In this document: piece by piece, positions 1 through 11,721 of the stretch
How positions within the stretch are numbered: position 1 is the stretch's first letter
How the letters are laid out: each line of letters begins with the position of its first letter
Assembly (NCBI RefSeq): GCF_033115175.1
Contig: NC_084835.1
Coordinates: 55,118,948-55,182,947, forward strand
Source of the DNA: Lepus europaeus
Taxonomy: Eukaryota; Chordata; Mammalia; Lagomorpha; Leporidae
Length of the DNA: 64,000 nt
Reading direction: 5' to 3'
Position numbers and translations under genes: made by a program
The notes under the pieces: generated by a model
Databases searched by the model: none
Seen by the model: the letters and a program-made list of their open reading frames with translations, nothing else
Told to the model about the DNA's origin: nothing

Positions 1-150
1 ATGGGAGACCTGAAAGAAGCTCCTGGCTCAGGCCTGGACCACCCTTGGTCATTGCAGCCTTTTAGGGAGTGAACCAGCAGATGAAAGACCCTTCTCTCTG
101 TCTCTACCTTTCTTTGTAACTCTTTGACATAAATAAAATAAATTAAAGAG
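1..150 (+). repeat. CSINE, 3' part cut by the window edge
   Basis: Starts inside the body (atgggagacctgaaagaagc), passes 'gggagtgaaccagcag' and ends in an A-rich tail (ataaataaaataaattaa). It lies in an RNMT intron. Confidence 0.85.
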
Positions 151-568
151 GAAAAAAAACAGGTTTGAGAATCTTATTATTATTCGAGACTCTAAAGGGA
201 TTTGCAAAAAATGTGAAAAACAAAGAAAAAAGCAAACCAGTCTTCACTTTGTTACTCTGAATTCAGTATCTTTTAACATCTCAGAGCTCTGATGTCTAAT
301 GTGGTAAACATCAATGGCTATTACCTCATACACAAGCCTTGCTGGGTCAGAGCTCATCAATGAAAAACTTGAGAACTGCTGATTTAGGAAATACTTCAGA
401 AGGAGTGCTGTTTTACCTCCTGTAACTCGTTCCATCAGAAAGAACATGAGGTCTGCTTCTCCCTCTTCAGAGTGCAGACTAAAGGCTGGGCTCAGGTGTA
501 TTCATTTATAAAGTTCCTGTCAATCTTTTACCTAACAGCTTCAGTCTCTTTAAGATTGCTGCCAGGGT

Positions 569-807
569 GGAGGATTGCTCCTCTTCCAGTCCAGCTCTCT
601 GCTGTGGCCTGGGAAGGCAGTGGAGGATGGCCCAGGTGCTTGGGCCCTGCACCCACATGGGAGACCAGGAGGAAGCACCTGGCTCCTGGCTTCAGATCGG
701 CACAGTGCGCCGGCCACAGCGCACCAGCCATAGCAGCCATTTTGGTGGTGAACCAACGGAAAAGGAAGACCTTTCTCTCCGTCTCTCTCACTGCCTGTCA
801 AAAAAAA
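569..807 (+). repeat. CSINE (younger subfamily), 5'-truncated
   Basis: Starts mid-body at ggaggattgctcctc and has the young-type end 'gaaccaacggaaaaggaaga' plus a poly(A) tail. It is flanked by a perfect 16-base target duplication, AGATTGCTGCCAGGGT, at 553-568 and 808-823. The 5' truncation with intact duplication is a normal outcome of retroposition. Confidence 0.9.
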
Positions 808-1338
808 AGATTGCTGCCAGGGTCTAGTATTTCATCAAGGGTAAAAAAATAGTGATACTGAAGTACTGTTTTTCCTCTTTCATGTATCTGTTGTAATTTT
901 TTTTAAAGAAATTTCCCTTTAAACTATCTGCTTACCTTAAAATTCTGTTCATATTAGAGAGGTTAAGAAAATGTTTGACCCCTGCAGTTATTCTATGAGT
1001 TTCAGAATAGTAAGCTTCTTAGCAACCTCCGAGGGTGAACAATGAAGGTTTTCCCCTCTTTGAACGGTTTAACCACTACTGTTTTTGATGTTCAAACTGT
1101 CCTATCTTGCCCAACAGAAACGTCCAATTCTGTCCCTTCTAAATGATTTTGACTACCTTTGACAGTTTCCTTCCTTTACAGAGGGACAAGCTATTCCATG
1201 CTCATTAACCATACTACAAAGCCATCAGGAAGGTCTTACAACTGGCGTTCAGAAACACTCATCTCCTCTGTAGTCCTCAGATACCTTGCCACGGCATAGT
1301 CTAGCACTAGGTTGACGAAGAGCTTTTTCTCATTTTTA

Positions 1339-1572
<234 letters not shown>

Positions 1573-1766
1573 CTATCTCTAGTAACCTACTAACCTGATT
1601 GATATGTAACATGTTATTACACATTCATTTATGTAGTTAATTTCTAACTCTAGGTAAGTATTTCCAAATACAACTCTGAGTTAGTTAACTTGATCCAACA
1701 TTAAAGATTCAAAACTGTGTCTGACATTTTAGAAAGTTAAGACAACTTCTTGAAGGTCTGCTTTCA

Positions 1767-1880
1767 GAATTTCACTCAATATTAAATAGGATATGTCACA
1801 CTCTATAATACAAGACTTGTATTATGAATTTCACTCAATATTAAATAGGATATGTTACATTCTATAATACAACACTTGTT
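1767..1880. repeat. Tandem duplication, 59-base period
   Basis: gaatttcactcaatattaaa... at 1767-1820 is repeated at 1826-1880 with about three mismatches. Two copies lie in RNMT intron 3, just left of the next SINE. Confidence 0.85.
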
Positions 1881-1889
1881 CATGATCAG

Positions 1890-2128
1890 CAAAAAAAAAA
1901 CGGCCACCAGACCGCGCTGCGCCGATCTGAAGCCAGGAGCCAGGTTCCTCTTCCCGGTCTCCCATGTGGACACAGAGGCCCAAGCACTCAGGCCATCCTC
2001 CACTGCCCTCCCAGGCCACAGCAGAGAGCTGGACTGGAAGAGGAGCAACCGGGACCAGAACCCGGTGCCCATATGGGATGCCGGTGCCTCAGGCAGAGGA
2101 TCAACCAAGTGAGCCACCGCGCTGGCCC
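1890..2128 (-). repeat. CSINE (younger subfamily)
   Basis: On the minus strand it has the head ggccagcgcggtggctcac, the body 'gcctgggagggcagtggagg', the 'gcgcagcgcggtctg' block and a T-rich left end corresponding to the tail. It lacks the last part of the 3' region. Confidence 0.85.
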
Positions 2129-2800
2129 CAAAAATCTAATTTCCATAACCTTTTTTGTAGCTTTCTCTTTCCACAGCTTGGTGTTTAAATTATCATGTAC
2201 CTAAAAAAATCAGGTTGGTTACAGAATGACAAGAGTGCTTGACTTTTCATAAAAAATGTCATGCTTAGCACCAAAAGAAATACAAGAAACCAAAAAATTA
2301 TACAGTTTTATAATAATTAAAATTCATAAGCACTTCAATCTATCAAGCCACATTAGTAGCCAATAAATAATTAGATTTCTATACATCAACAATCAAGCGA
2401 TTTACATATTAGTTAAAAGGATATTAAAACTCTCAATTTAAGTATTCAGCAATTTTAAAACTCGTCACAACATTGAATCCCGGAGCTACATTTCCCTGTC
2501 CTTACCATTCTGAGTTTAATACTTTCTAGTTCATGCATGTACTATTTTAACAGTTAAAATATTCTATACAAACACTAGGTCTTCTGTCTTTCACTGTCTA
2601 TAAGAACTTAACATTAAGTTCAACAGAAGCACAAGTGTTCCATATCTCATTCTCTATCATGAATATTAAGAAAATGGCACAAGAAATACAGAAAACAGCA
2701 AAAACCAGTAATTACAATATCAAGATATATTATATTGTTTTCAAAGATACCTTCATCACCTTCAAAAATTGTACTCAAACTATTTACTAAGCCATAAATG

Positions 2801-2802
<2 letters not shown>

Positions 2803-2845
<43 letters not shown>
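2803..2845. repeat. (GA)n microsatellite
   Basis: About 21 uninterrupted AG dinucleotides in an RNMT intron. Confidence 0.95.
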
Positions 2846-2848
<3 letters not shown>

Positions 2849-3229
2849 GATACCATGTTGAGAACAGAAAAAGCCAACAAGGGAGCTTAGCAGAGACCTG
2901 ACTGATTGCATTAGGGTGAGGCAGACAGCTGCAGATAGCAAACCACTCACTGAGAGTTGTTGGGACAGCTGAAGAAGGAAATTACATTTTGTTAAGTCTG
3001 ACTTCAGACTTTTCAACATCTACATTCTTTCTTAATCACAGAATGCATGTAAAATGTGAAAAATAGACTCTAAAATGTATAACCAATGAAAAAATGATAC
3101 ATTGTAAATATATATATTATCTGTTTTATTGAGGATAATGAGAAAGAGACAAGCTAAAAACAAATTAGCATGAGTAAGGTCCAGAGAGAACTTGCAAGTA
3201 GGAGGCTGAACATGCCATTACATTAATTA

Positions 3230-3370
3230 ACCTGGTTTCAGCTTGGCCCAGCTCCAGCCATTGAGGCCATTTGGGGAGTGAACCAGTGGATCGAAGATCA
3301 TTCTTTCTCTCCCTCTATCTCTGTGATTCTAACTTTTACATAAATAAATAAATAAGTCTTTAAAAAAATC
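3230..3370 (+). repeat. CSINE 3' fragment
   Basis: Contains 'ggggagtgaaccagtggatc' and the tail 'aaataaataaataagtcttt'. It abuts the head of the next SINE. Confidence 0.8.
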
Positions 3371-3376
3371 ATTTGA

Positions 3377-3706
3377 GGGGCCAGTGCTGTGGCATAGCAG
3401 GTAGAGCCACTGCCTGTAGTGCCGGCATCCTATGTGGGTGCTGGTTTGAGACCTGGCTGCTCCACTTCCGATCCAGCTCTCTGCTATGGCCTGGGAAAGC
3501 AGAAGATGGCCCAAGTCCTCGGGCCTCTGCACCTGCACGGGAGACAGGGAAGAGGCTTCTGGCTTCAGATCGACGCAGCTCTAGCTGTTGCAGTCAACTG
3601 GGGAGTAAAACAAGAGGATGGAGGATCTCTCTCTCTGCCTCTCCTTTCACTGTGTTAACTCTGACTTTCAAATAAACAAGCAAATCTTTAAAAAATAATA
3701 ATAATG
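3377..3706 (+). repeat. CSINE, full length
   Basis: Head ggggccagtgctgtggcata, complete body and tail 'caaataaacaagcaaatcttt'. Flanked by an imperfect duplication, (a)atcatttgagg and (a)ataatttgagg. Confidence 0.92.
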
Positions 3707-3715
3707 AAATAATTT

Positions 3716-3999
3716 GAGGCAGGCATTTGGGATGTCTGCATATTATATTTTAGTGCCCGGGTTTGAGTCCCACCTGAGTTTCCGATTCTAGTTTCCTTCT
3801 AACGTGTACCCTGGAAGGCAGCAGGTGATGGTTCAAGTACTTGGGGCCTTGCCACCATGTGGGAGATTCAGACAGAGGTCCTATGTCCTGGCACTTTGGC
3901 CTGGCCCAGTGTGAGCTATTTTACCCATGTGGAGAATTAGCTAGCAGTTGGGAGATATCTTTCTTTGCCTTTCAAATAAAATTAAGTAATAAAAAAAAG
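3716..3999 (+). repeat. CSINE, old and divergent
   Basis: The order of body motifs fits (gtttgagtcccacctg, cctggaaggcagcag, atgtgggagattc, tttcaaataaaatt), with many substitutions. Confidence 0.75.
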
Positions 4000-4100
4000 A
4001 ACTTACTGAAGGTCAAGTTTTAGTTCTACCTTAATCAAGATTTGATTAATTGAGTAAGACTCTGAGCTTGGTGTATGGAGGAGAAAAATGAAGCAATTTA

Positions 4101-4301
<201 letters not shown>

Positions 4302-5041
4302 TTAAGGATCAGAACATGGTTAAAATAAGAGCATCTGACCTGTAAATGTATGAAGCCACTGAAACTGTTAAACTTCACTAAGCAATGGTATCAACCACAG
4401 AAACTCCACTAAATTCTGCCAGACACTTATTTTCTTATTTTTAAAAACTCTAGATTCACAATTTCACTTATTTTATTATTTTTAAAAACTCTAGATTTAT
4501 AATTTCCATTTTCATCTTTCCATCTGAATAATTTTAGTATTAATGTCATTACAGAACCCACAGCTTCAGGATTCTCATTTATTCAATCCAATAAATGTCA
4601 GCAGATGGTGTTCCTCTAAGGGAATAAAACAGGAATAAATTATAATGATACATATTATTATACAATTATTTTGAAGATTAAATAAAACAAATATAAAAGT
4701 GTTAGAACTCATTTGGCTACATTCAACAGTACATGCTATTACTAATCTAATCCAACAATTTTCAGTCTGTGTCACTCCCTGGGCACTCTCTAAGAGTCCT
4801 CCCACCTCCCTTTTCAGTAAAGTGCCTCTTACTTACCTATTTTATCTATCAGGTTTAAGTACAAGATTTTCACTTGGAGAAAGGCATATATTGCTGGTAA
4901 AAGTCTGAAAAAATATGTTTGAAACACTAGCCCCCAGCCCTGGCTACAAGGACTCATTCTCCTTCAATGTAAAGGCCTGGCCTATCCGCTGGTTTCCTCT
5001 TCCGGGCTGATGGCAGAATTTCATCTATTCATTAAAGCGCT

Positions 5042-5117
5042 CTTTCCGTCCAATTACAGATTCTACCTCAATTTCTTTTCTTTCCGTCCAATTACAGATT
5101 CTACCTCAATTTCTTTT
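5042..5117. repeat. Perfect tandem duplication, 38-base unit
   Basis: The unit ctttccgtccaattacag... ending atttctttt is present twice without mismatch at 5042-5079 and 5080-5117, directly before the poly(T) of the next SINE. Confidence 0.92.
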
Positions 5118-5118
5118 C

Positions 5119-5457
5119 TTTTTTTTTTTTTTTAAATATTTACCTATTTATTTGAAAGTCAGAGTTACACAGAGAAAGAAAGAGAGGCAGAGGGAAAGGT
5201 CTTTTATCCTGTGGTTCACTCCCCAATTGGCTGCAACAGCTGGAGCTGCACTGATCCTAAGCCAGGAGCCAGAATCTTCCTCAGGGTCTCCCATGTGGGT
5301 GCAGGGACCCAAGGACTTGGGCCATCTTCCACTGCTTTCCCAGACCAAGGCAGAGAGCTGGATTGGAAGTGGAGCAGCTGGGACCTGAACCAGCACCCAT
5401 ATAGTATGCCAGCACTATAGGAATTGGCTTTACCAGCTACGCCACAGTGCCAGCCCC
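5119..5457 (-). repeat. CSINE, full length
   Basis: Poly(T) and 'aaatatttacctatttattt' at the left, head 'gctggcactgtggcgtagct' (reverse strand) at the right. Full body. Confidence 0.92.
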
Positions 5458-5583
5458 CAAATTCCTTTCTAAAATAATATTTGAGAGGAAAATGACTTGC
5501 TCTCCCTTGCTCTGTAATATCCCTGCTAAACATCAGGCTTCTGTAGTCAATTAAAGAAAACTGTATGTAAACTTCAGTTGGTG

Positions 5584-5865
5584 GGGCCAGCATTGTGCCA
5601 CAGCAGGTTAAGGTGCTGCTTGCCAAACTCGCATCCCAGACCATAGTGCTGGGCTGCTCAGCTTCTCATCCAGCTCCCTGCTGATGTATCTGCTAAGTAC
5701 TTGGGCCCCTGCCACCCATGTGGGAGGCCAGGATGGAGTTCCAGGCTCCTGGCCTCAACCTGGCCCAGCCCTGGCTGTTGTGGAATGAATCAGCAGATAG
5801 AAGATCTCTCTCTCTCTCTGCCACACTGGGTCTCAAATAAATAAACAGATCTTTAAAACAAACAA
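5584..5865 (+). repeat. CSINE
   Basis: Head ggggccagcattgtgccaca and tail 'caaataaataaacagatctt'; moderately divergent. Confidence 0.85.
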
Positions 5866-6003
5866 ACCAAAAAAGACTGAAAAAAATTTTTAAAGAGTTG
5901 GAAACAACCTCAGTTTAAAGAAATATAAAGATGAGTATCATTTTTACATTTATCAATGACAATCTTAACTACTTCCAAACAAAACAAACAGCAGCAATAA
6001 AAA

Positions 6004-6302
6004 AGCAGGTGTTGTGATCCAGTACATCAAGCCACTGCTTAGGATGTCTGCATACTATACTGAAGTGTTGGTTGGGTTCTGGGATCTCCTCCATTTCAGA
6101 TCCAGCATCCTACCAATAGGCACCCTGGGAGGCAGCAGATGATCCAAATGCTTGGGCCCTGACACCCATGTAGGAGATTCCTGGCTTTAGCAGAGGCTAC
6201 CCCCAGCTGTTGCAGGCATTTGGGGAGTGAACCAGTTGATAAAAGCTTTCTGTCTCTTTCTTTCTCTGCCTTTCAAATAAATTAATTAATTAAAAGAGAA
6301 AG
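6004..6302 (+). repeat. CSINE, divergent
   Basis: Head 'gcaggtgttgtgatccagta', 'ggggagtgaaccagttgata' and tail 'caaataaattaattaattaa'. Confidence 0.8.
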
Positions 6303-6480
6303 AGAGATGGACATCTAATAAAAAAGGAAAAAATTAAACCATTTGGACTTCAACCTACTTTTCTGAAACAATAAGAAACAGCAAACTGTAAAACTGGATT
6401 TTAAGTTTCTCATCAAGTTAGTGCTCTAAAACAACAAAAAATACCAGAAGTTTCAATTATATAAAAATTAAGAGTTAAAG

Positions 6481-6775
6481 ATCTGCCACCGTGGTAAAAC
6501 AGGTTAAGCCTGCAATGCCAACATCCCATATGGGTGCCCATTCGAGTCCCAGCTGCTTTAGTTCCAATCTAGCTCCCTGCTAATGTGCCTGGGAAAGCAG
6601 TGGAAGATGATACAAGTCCTTGGGACCCTGTAACTGCATGAGAGGCTGGGAAGAAGCTCCCGGCTTTGGCCTGGCCCAACTCTGACGACTGTGACCATTT
6701 GCAGAGTGAACCAGTGGATGGAAGATCTCTGTATCTCCCTCCTTTGTAATGCTGCCTTTCAAATAAAAATTAAGT
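6481..6775 (+). repeat. CSINE, divergent
   Basis: 'catcccatatgggtgcccat', 'cctgggaaagcagtggaaga', 'agtgaaccagtggatggaag' and tail 'caaataaaaattaag'. It ends about 150 bases from RNMT coding exon 1. Confidence 0.85.
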
Positions 6776-6921
6776 TTAAACCTACTCTTTTATAAAACTA
6801 TATGTATTAAAAATAGAATACTCTTAAAGCTTCTAAGATTATGTAAAACTCAGCATAATTCCAGAGCTGCTCCACATCTTCATTTCACATATTGTATTAC
6901 AAATAAAAAGAAATACATTTA

Positions 6922-7347
<426 letters not shown>

Positions 7348-7497
7348 TTACTTGAATTGATAAAACTTCATGAACACTAGAATGGCAAAATTTTAATATT
7401 ACTTGTTAAACACTAATGCTAACACTTTGAAATATTTTTAACTAGAACCTAGCTATTTAATTTCAGTGATCAATGAGTTTTTAAAAAAATCTCTGTA

Positions 7498-7800
7498 GAG
7501 GCCAGTGTCGTGGCAGAGAGGCTTAATCCACCACCCGCATCCCACATGGGCACTGGTCTGAGTCCTGACTTCTCTACTTCTGATTCAGTTCCCTGCCAAA
7601 GCACTTGGAAACCAGCAGAAGATGGCTGGAGTGCTAGACCCCTGCCACCCACATGGGAGACCTGGATGGAGTTCCAGGCTCCTGACTTTGGGATGGCTCA
7701 GGCCTGGCCTTCGTGGACATTTGGGAAGTGAACCAGTGGATGGAAGGTCTCTATCTCTCTCTAGCTCTGCCTTTAAAATAAATAAATAAATCTTTTTTTT
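7498..7800 (+). repeat. CSINE
   Basis: Head gaggccagtgtcgtggcaga and tail 'aaataaataaataaatcttt'. It lies just upstream of RNMT coding exon 1, in intron 1. Confidence 0.85.
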
Positions 7801-9349
7801 TTTAATTAAAAAAAAATTTCCTTGTCGAGAGATCAAATGATGGATCTAATACATATTACATTTGAATTTCTAAGTATATGGTAGTACTAATTACAATTCC
7901 CAAAAACTTCTACAATCTTCTTCAGATAAGTCACTACTGGCATTAAAACTGAAAAATGAGCTGGGAATATGTAAGTACTGATTCCATTTGTATTGTGATT
8001 CTTTCTCTACAGATTTAGTTCCCAAATCATGTGCAGATCTGACTCTAGCTCTCACAAGAACCACCAGCTTCAGGCAGTGCAGTCTCAACTCAGCAGACTG
8101 CACACACTGCTTCTGACATCATAAGTGTGAGGCTGAGACTGGTGGCACTACAGAACATCTAGGTGGAACAGGAAATTAGGCTGCTGATGTCTAATCTCAT
8201 TTCAAGACTTGAGAAGTTGTACAGCACCCAATAGGTGTACAATCTCAGCCAATCTATGGATATTAATTTTTTAAAACACACAAACTTGTTAAGGCATAAG
8301 TACTTGTTATAATGTCTGGGCTACTTAATAAATGGAATTATCAGATATCTACTTTGGCCTAGGAATACTAATGGTATCTTAGAACAGAAAACACCTGGGA
8401 ATCTTCAGCAAGGACTTCTGAAATCCTTATTTCATGGAGGGGGAGAGGGGACGGGTCCCAATTAGGTAGTAAATGAAGAGAGTGGAAATGACTTTAGACA
8501 AATTTCAAGGCAGCCTTTAGTTTAATACCCAGCAACTCTCTTTCAAACACTCATATGCTCTTAGACCTCTGTGTAACATGGAAGGGAAAGGGAACTGACC
8601 AGTCTGTTAGGAATTATTAAGATGGTCCACTTATTAAGTCATTCAACATTCCACCAGCTACAGAGGAATTTAATATGAATTAGGTCTGCAAGAGGCTTAC
8701 AACATAATAGACCCCTGTTAAAATGTTAGGCTGTCTTATCAAATCCAATGGAGAAAGCAAGCAAAAGACAAAGACCAAAAAAAAAAAAAAACAAAAAAAC
8801 AAAAAACTAGTGAGATTCAGAACTTGCAAATTATGAAGAAAAAAACTTTATATGTAAATAAAAAGAATAAGAAATCAAGTTTCTTAAGCAGATGGGTGAT
8901 TCTGGGAGGGATTCGAGGGATATTAGCTTTCATTACCACTGTTTGAAGTTGTAAAATACCAAGCAATGCCAAACGGTGATATCAACTTATTAGACAAAAC
9001 GAAACGAAAATCACCTCGAAAGGTTATTTTCAGAATAATTGCATAAAATGATTATCTATGAAAACCGGCCACTGAATTATGAAATTCGTATTTCTCGCTC
9101 TGCTGTTTATTTCCTAAAAGGAAACAGAAATCCGCTTTACATTCATAATAAAGTTATGCCATATATAATTTTAGCTTCAGCTATCGCCTGAAACTACTAC
9201 TTAAGGAGTGTGAATTTTATTTATATGGGGCACTACATCCACAGACGTGTTATCATAAAAGCATAACCTATTCGCCAGGATAAATGACCCTGCATTCCAG
9301 TCGGCCGCAGGAACGGCAAAGAATGCTTAAAACAACACTCCACGTGGGA
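7801..9349. other. RNMT intron 1, unique part
   Basis: AT-rich intronic sequence with an A-rich run near 8770-8806. I recognise no gene or repeat family in it. Confidence 0.6.
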
Positions 9350-9890
9350 GCAGGCCGTGCCTCAGAACCCGGGCAGAGCGAGCAGAGGGGAGCGCGGCGC
9401 CGACTCGGACACGGATCTCCGACGCGCGTCCACACCGGCAGGTCCACCCGGCTTTCCAGGCGCGCCTAGATCTGCCCGCCCTTCCAGATTCCGGAGCGCA
9501 GGGCGCCAGGCCCGCCCGCCGAAGCCCCAGCAGGATAAGCCCCACGGCCCCATCAGTGAGCCAGCCCGCCAACCTGGAGGCCCGGAGGGTGTGCTCCCGA
9601 GGCAAGCTCGCCCCTTCGGTCGCGGCTCGGGCTTCCGACGCGCCGCCCAAGGCAGACGCTTCTGTGGATCCCACTGGATCCCCCAGGCCAGCGCTCAGCG
9701 CGGCCCTGGGACACGACGAGCAGCAGCTCTTTGGGCTGCTTTTCTCAACAAACCCCACGCAAAGGACCTGAAAGCAGAAGGCTAACAGGAAGCATTCCCA
9801 TCAGAACTCGGAGCCCCCCTTCCACCCCCTCACACAGCGCCAGAGGGGCTGAACACAAAGAACGGCCTGAGCTCCAGCCGCCACACTCAC

Positions 9891-9955
9891 CAGCTCAACC
9901 ATTCACGATTCTGTTTGCGGAAACGCCGGCTGCTCGGCCCGCCTGTCTTGTTGCG
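9891..9955 (-). other. RNMT: RNMT 5' non-coding exon 1 (approximate upstream end)
   Basis: On the minus strand a strong donor, GCTG|GTGAGTG, lies at 9883-9890 inside the CpG island. It would splice to the acceptor at 7377-7378 before the RNMT start codon. The exon must begin between here and the ETS/E-box cluster at 9957-9982, but I cannot fix the start site from sequence. The role is inferred from the splice signal, the island and the known head-to-head arrangement of RNMT and FAM210A. Confidence 0.6.
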
Positions 9956-9956
9956 T

Positions 9957-9970
9957 CACTTCCGGAAGTG
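9957..9970. promoter_or_regulatory. Palindromic double ETS site
   Basis: CACTTCCGGAAGTG is a perfect 14-base palindrome. Each half is a consensus ETS-family site (CCGGAAGTG), recognised by GABPA and ELK-type factors. Because it reads the same on both strands, it suits a promoter firing both ways. A CRE-like half site (TGCGTCA, 9952-9958) overlaps its left edge. Confidence 0.75.
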
Positions 9971-9974
9971 CGCA

Positions 9975-9982
9975 GTCACGTG
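9975..9982. promoter_or_regulatory. E-box GTCACGTG
   Basis: GTCACGTG contains the CACGTG core bound by USF and MYC/MAX-type bHLH-zip factors. It sits five bases from the palindromic ETS site, within the interval where both genes must start. Confidence 0.6.
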
Positions 9983-10024
9983 GCGCTGCGCCGGCCCAAA
10001 GCGGCTCGTGTCCCCCACCCAGGA

Positions 10025-10043
10025 ACTACGAGTCCCGTCGTGC
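10025..10043 (+). promoter_or_regulatory. ZNF143 (STAF)-like site
   Basis: ACTACGAGTCCCGTCGTGC resembles the ZNF143 consensus, with a conserved ACTAC start, a central TCCC and a spaced GTGC end. Such sites are common in divergent housekeeping promoters. The match is by eye and imperfect in the middle. Confidence 0.5.
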
Positions 10044-10071
10044 CACGCGCGCGGCGTGCAGCGGGCGCGCA

Positions 10072-10078
10072 GGGCGGG
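10072..10078. promoter_or_regulatory. GC box (Sp1/KLF)
   Basis: GGGCGGG lies just upstream of the likely first exon of FAM210A, with further G-rich boxes at about 10121-10137. No TATA box is evident, in keeping with a CpG-island promoter. Confidence 0.5.
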
Positions 10079-10084
10079 CGCGGG

Positions 10085-10279
10085 CGGTGGAGCACATTGC
10101 CGGTGGGCGCGGCTGGGGGGCAGGGGCGGTGGGGGCGAGCGTCCGCGTGAGCACCGCGGGTTGGGTGTCGCGATTGCCGCTCAGGCGAGTCGCTCCGCCG
10201 AGTGACCTGGCCGTTGCTTGCGAGAAGCCTGGTCCGGCCTGCGCGGCGGGAAGTGGCAGCGGCCTCAGCGTGCGAAGAG
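10085..10279 (+). other. FAM210A: FAM210A 5' non-coding exon 1 (approximate start)
   Basis: A good donor, GAAGAG|GTAACC, lies at 10280 in the CpG island on the plus strand. The next usable acceptor before a FAM210A reading frame is at 34270-34271, giving an intron of about 24 kb. The exon start is inferred from the promoter motifs only. Other donors in the island could be used instead. Confidence 0.5.
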
Positions 10280-10979
10280 GTAACCTGGGCCGGAGCCTTC
10301 TGTGTTGTACTGCGGGGGTCCAGAGGGCAGCAAGTACCCGGGGCGCGTGCTCGGCAAGTGGGGGGCCCCTCGGGCTGTGCGGGTGCGCCTGCTGGGAGGA
10401 GGTCACCCTCTCTGGCGGGCCCCACCGTCCCCGGCGGCCGAGAGAGGTCACCCTGGCTCTAGGCGTGCGTGCCAGTATCCCCGGCAAGTCCTGCCTTTGG
10501 GAGTGTTTCGGAGCTGCGCTGTAGCCCTTCACCGTCAGCGCGCTGCGCCTCCCCTCGTCGGAAGCCAGGGGACGTGGGGCCGGGAAACGGCCGCCGTCGA
10601 CACTCATTGAGCTTGGGGGCTGGCAGGTCGCTCCCTGTGGCCGTATTTGGGAGGCCGTGCGGTTCCCCCCCCGGGGGAGCCACGCAGCCCACACTTGTTC
10701 CCGAGAGCACCAACGGGAGCGTTATTCTGTATTGCTAGACTTAAGATAGATTGTTGGTGCGTGCGTGCACTTAGTTACTTTGCTGCGTCTCAGCGCCTCT
10801 CCACCTTAGGGGGTAAAACTGATCATGTTGAAATACTTTTTGCTAAAATTGATTCTTTTAAAAGCAGGTTTGAAAATGTGTTTACCAGTCTGCTTTCTTA
10901 TTTGTAGGCACAACAACGTTAATTCATAGACTTGGTTCTGGGGAAAGCAATGTTTGCTGTAGGTACAAGAGTATTTAAT

Positions 10980-11080
10980 AAAGTTTGTGGGAAAATGGAA
11001 TTAAAAGTATATGGTGGTGCAAAAAAAAAATGGAAGTCTATGCATTGTTATTTAAATAATATACATTTTCCACAAACTTT
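10980..11080. mobile_element. Mariner-type miniature inverted-repeat element
   Basis: aaagtttgtgggaaaat at the left end is matched by attttccacaaacttt at the right end, an almost perfect 16-base inverted pair about 100 bases apart. The interior contains 'ggaattaaaagt' and 'ggtgcaaaa', as in mariner-derived elements I know by their 'gttcatggaaaatgg' ends. A relative lies at 51938-52053. Confidence 0.6.
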
Positions 11081-11228
11081 GTGTTTTCATGCCTTCCAGT
11101 CTAATCACTTCAGAATTGTAGGCGTCAGCCCTTCTGAGGTTTGTTGACCCTTCATAAACTTGGAACCAAGAATGAGGCCTGTTTTTAACATGAAAATGAG
11201 CCATCAATTTCAAATAAATGGGCCTGTA

Positions 11229-11523
11229 TTTTTTTTTTTTAAAGATTTATTTATTTGAAAGGCAGAGACAGAAAGAGAAAGTTCTTCATCTGCTGGTTCA
11301 CTCCCCAGATAGCTGCAATGGCCAGAGAGCTGTGCTAATCCGACGCCAGGAGCCAGGAGCTTCTTCAGGATCTCCCAAGTGGGTGCAGGGGCCCAAGGAC
11401 TTGGGCCATCCTCTACTGCTTACCCAGGCCATAGCAGAGAGCTGGGTCAGAAGTGGAACAACAAGGCTCCCATTTGGGATGCCAGCACTGCAGCTTTACC
11501 CACTATGCCACAGCATCAGCACC
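11229..11523 (-). repeat. CSINE
   Basis: 'aaagatttatttatttgaaa' at the left and the head region 'gtggcatagtgggtaaagct' (reverse strand) at the right. Confidence 0.9.
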
Positions 11524-11721
11524 TATATTTTTTATTATATGTTTGGTTCATGAGTGTGGACAACTGCAAAGGTAATCAGTTTCTGGGGATTGGACGTACT
11601 GCTCACAAATGCAAACATTAGCACTAGACAGTTAGGTGACCTGTACTTGCTGGTTCTGATGCTTAAAAGTCATGAAGTAATTGCTATTGCAGTTTGAGAG
11701 AAAACAAGTCTGATTTTCACT

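Larger units (their letters stand above)
9350..10720. promoter_or_regulatory. CpG island spanning the RNMT/FAM210A divergent promoter
   Basis: GC content and CpG frequency rise sharply here compared with the AT-rich flanks, with many undepleted CG dinucleotides. The block covers the first exons of RNMT (minus) and FAM210A (plus). It holds no SINEs, whereas the flanks are crowded with them. Several long open frames cross it on both strands, but they reflect the lack of AT-rich stop codons and match no known protein. This is the expected appearance of a housekeeping bidirectional promoter that is unmethylated in the germ line. Confidence 0.9.

Noticed and set aside
2780-3019. Frames rich in Ser-Leu repeats
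   Set aside because: They are translations of the (GA)n microsatellite.
3377-3450. tRNA-like sequence at the SINE heads
   Set aside because: The heads derive from a tRNA gene, but I see no intact cloverleaf; they are SINE promoters, not tRNA genes.
10026-10694. 222-codon minus-strand frame and several plus-strand frames in the CpG island
   Set aside because: They follow from scarcity of AT-rich stop codons in the island, overlap each other on both strands, have no known domain and cover promoter and first-exon sequence.
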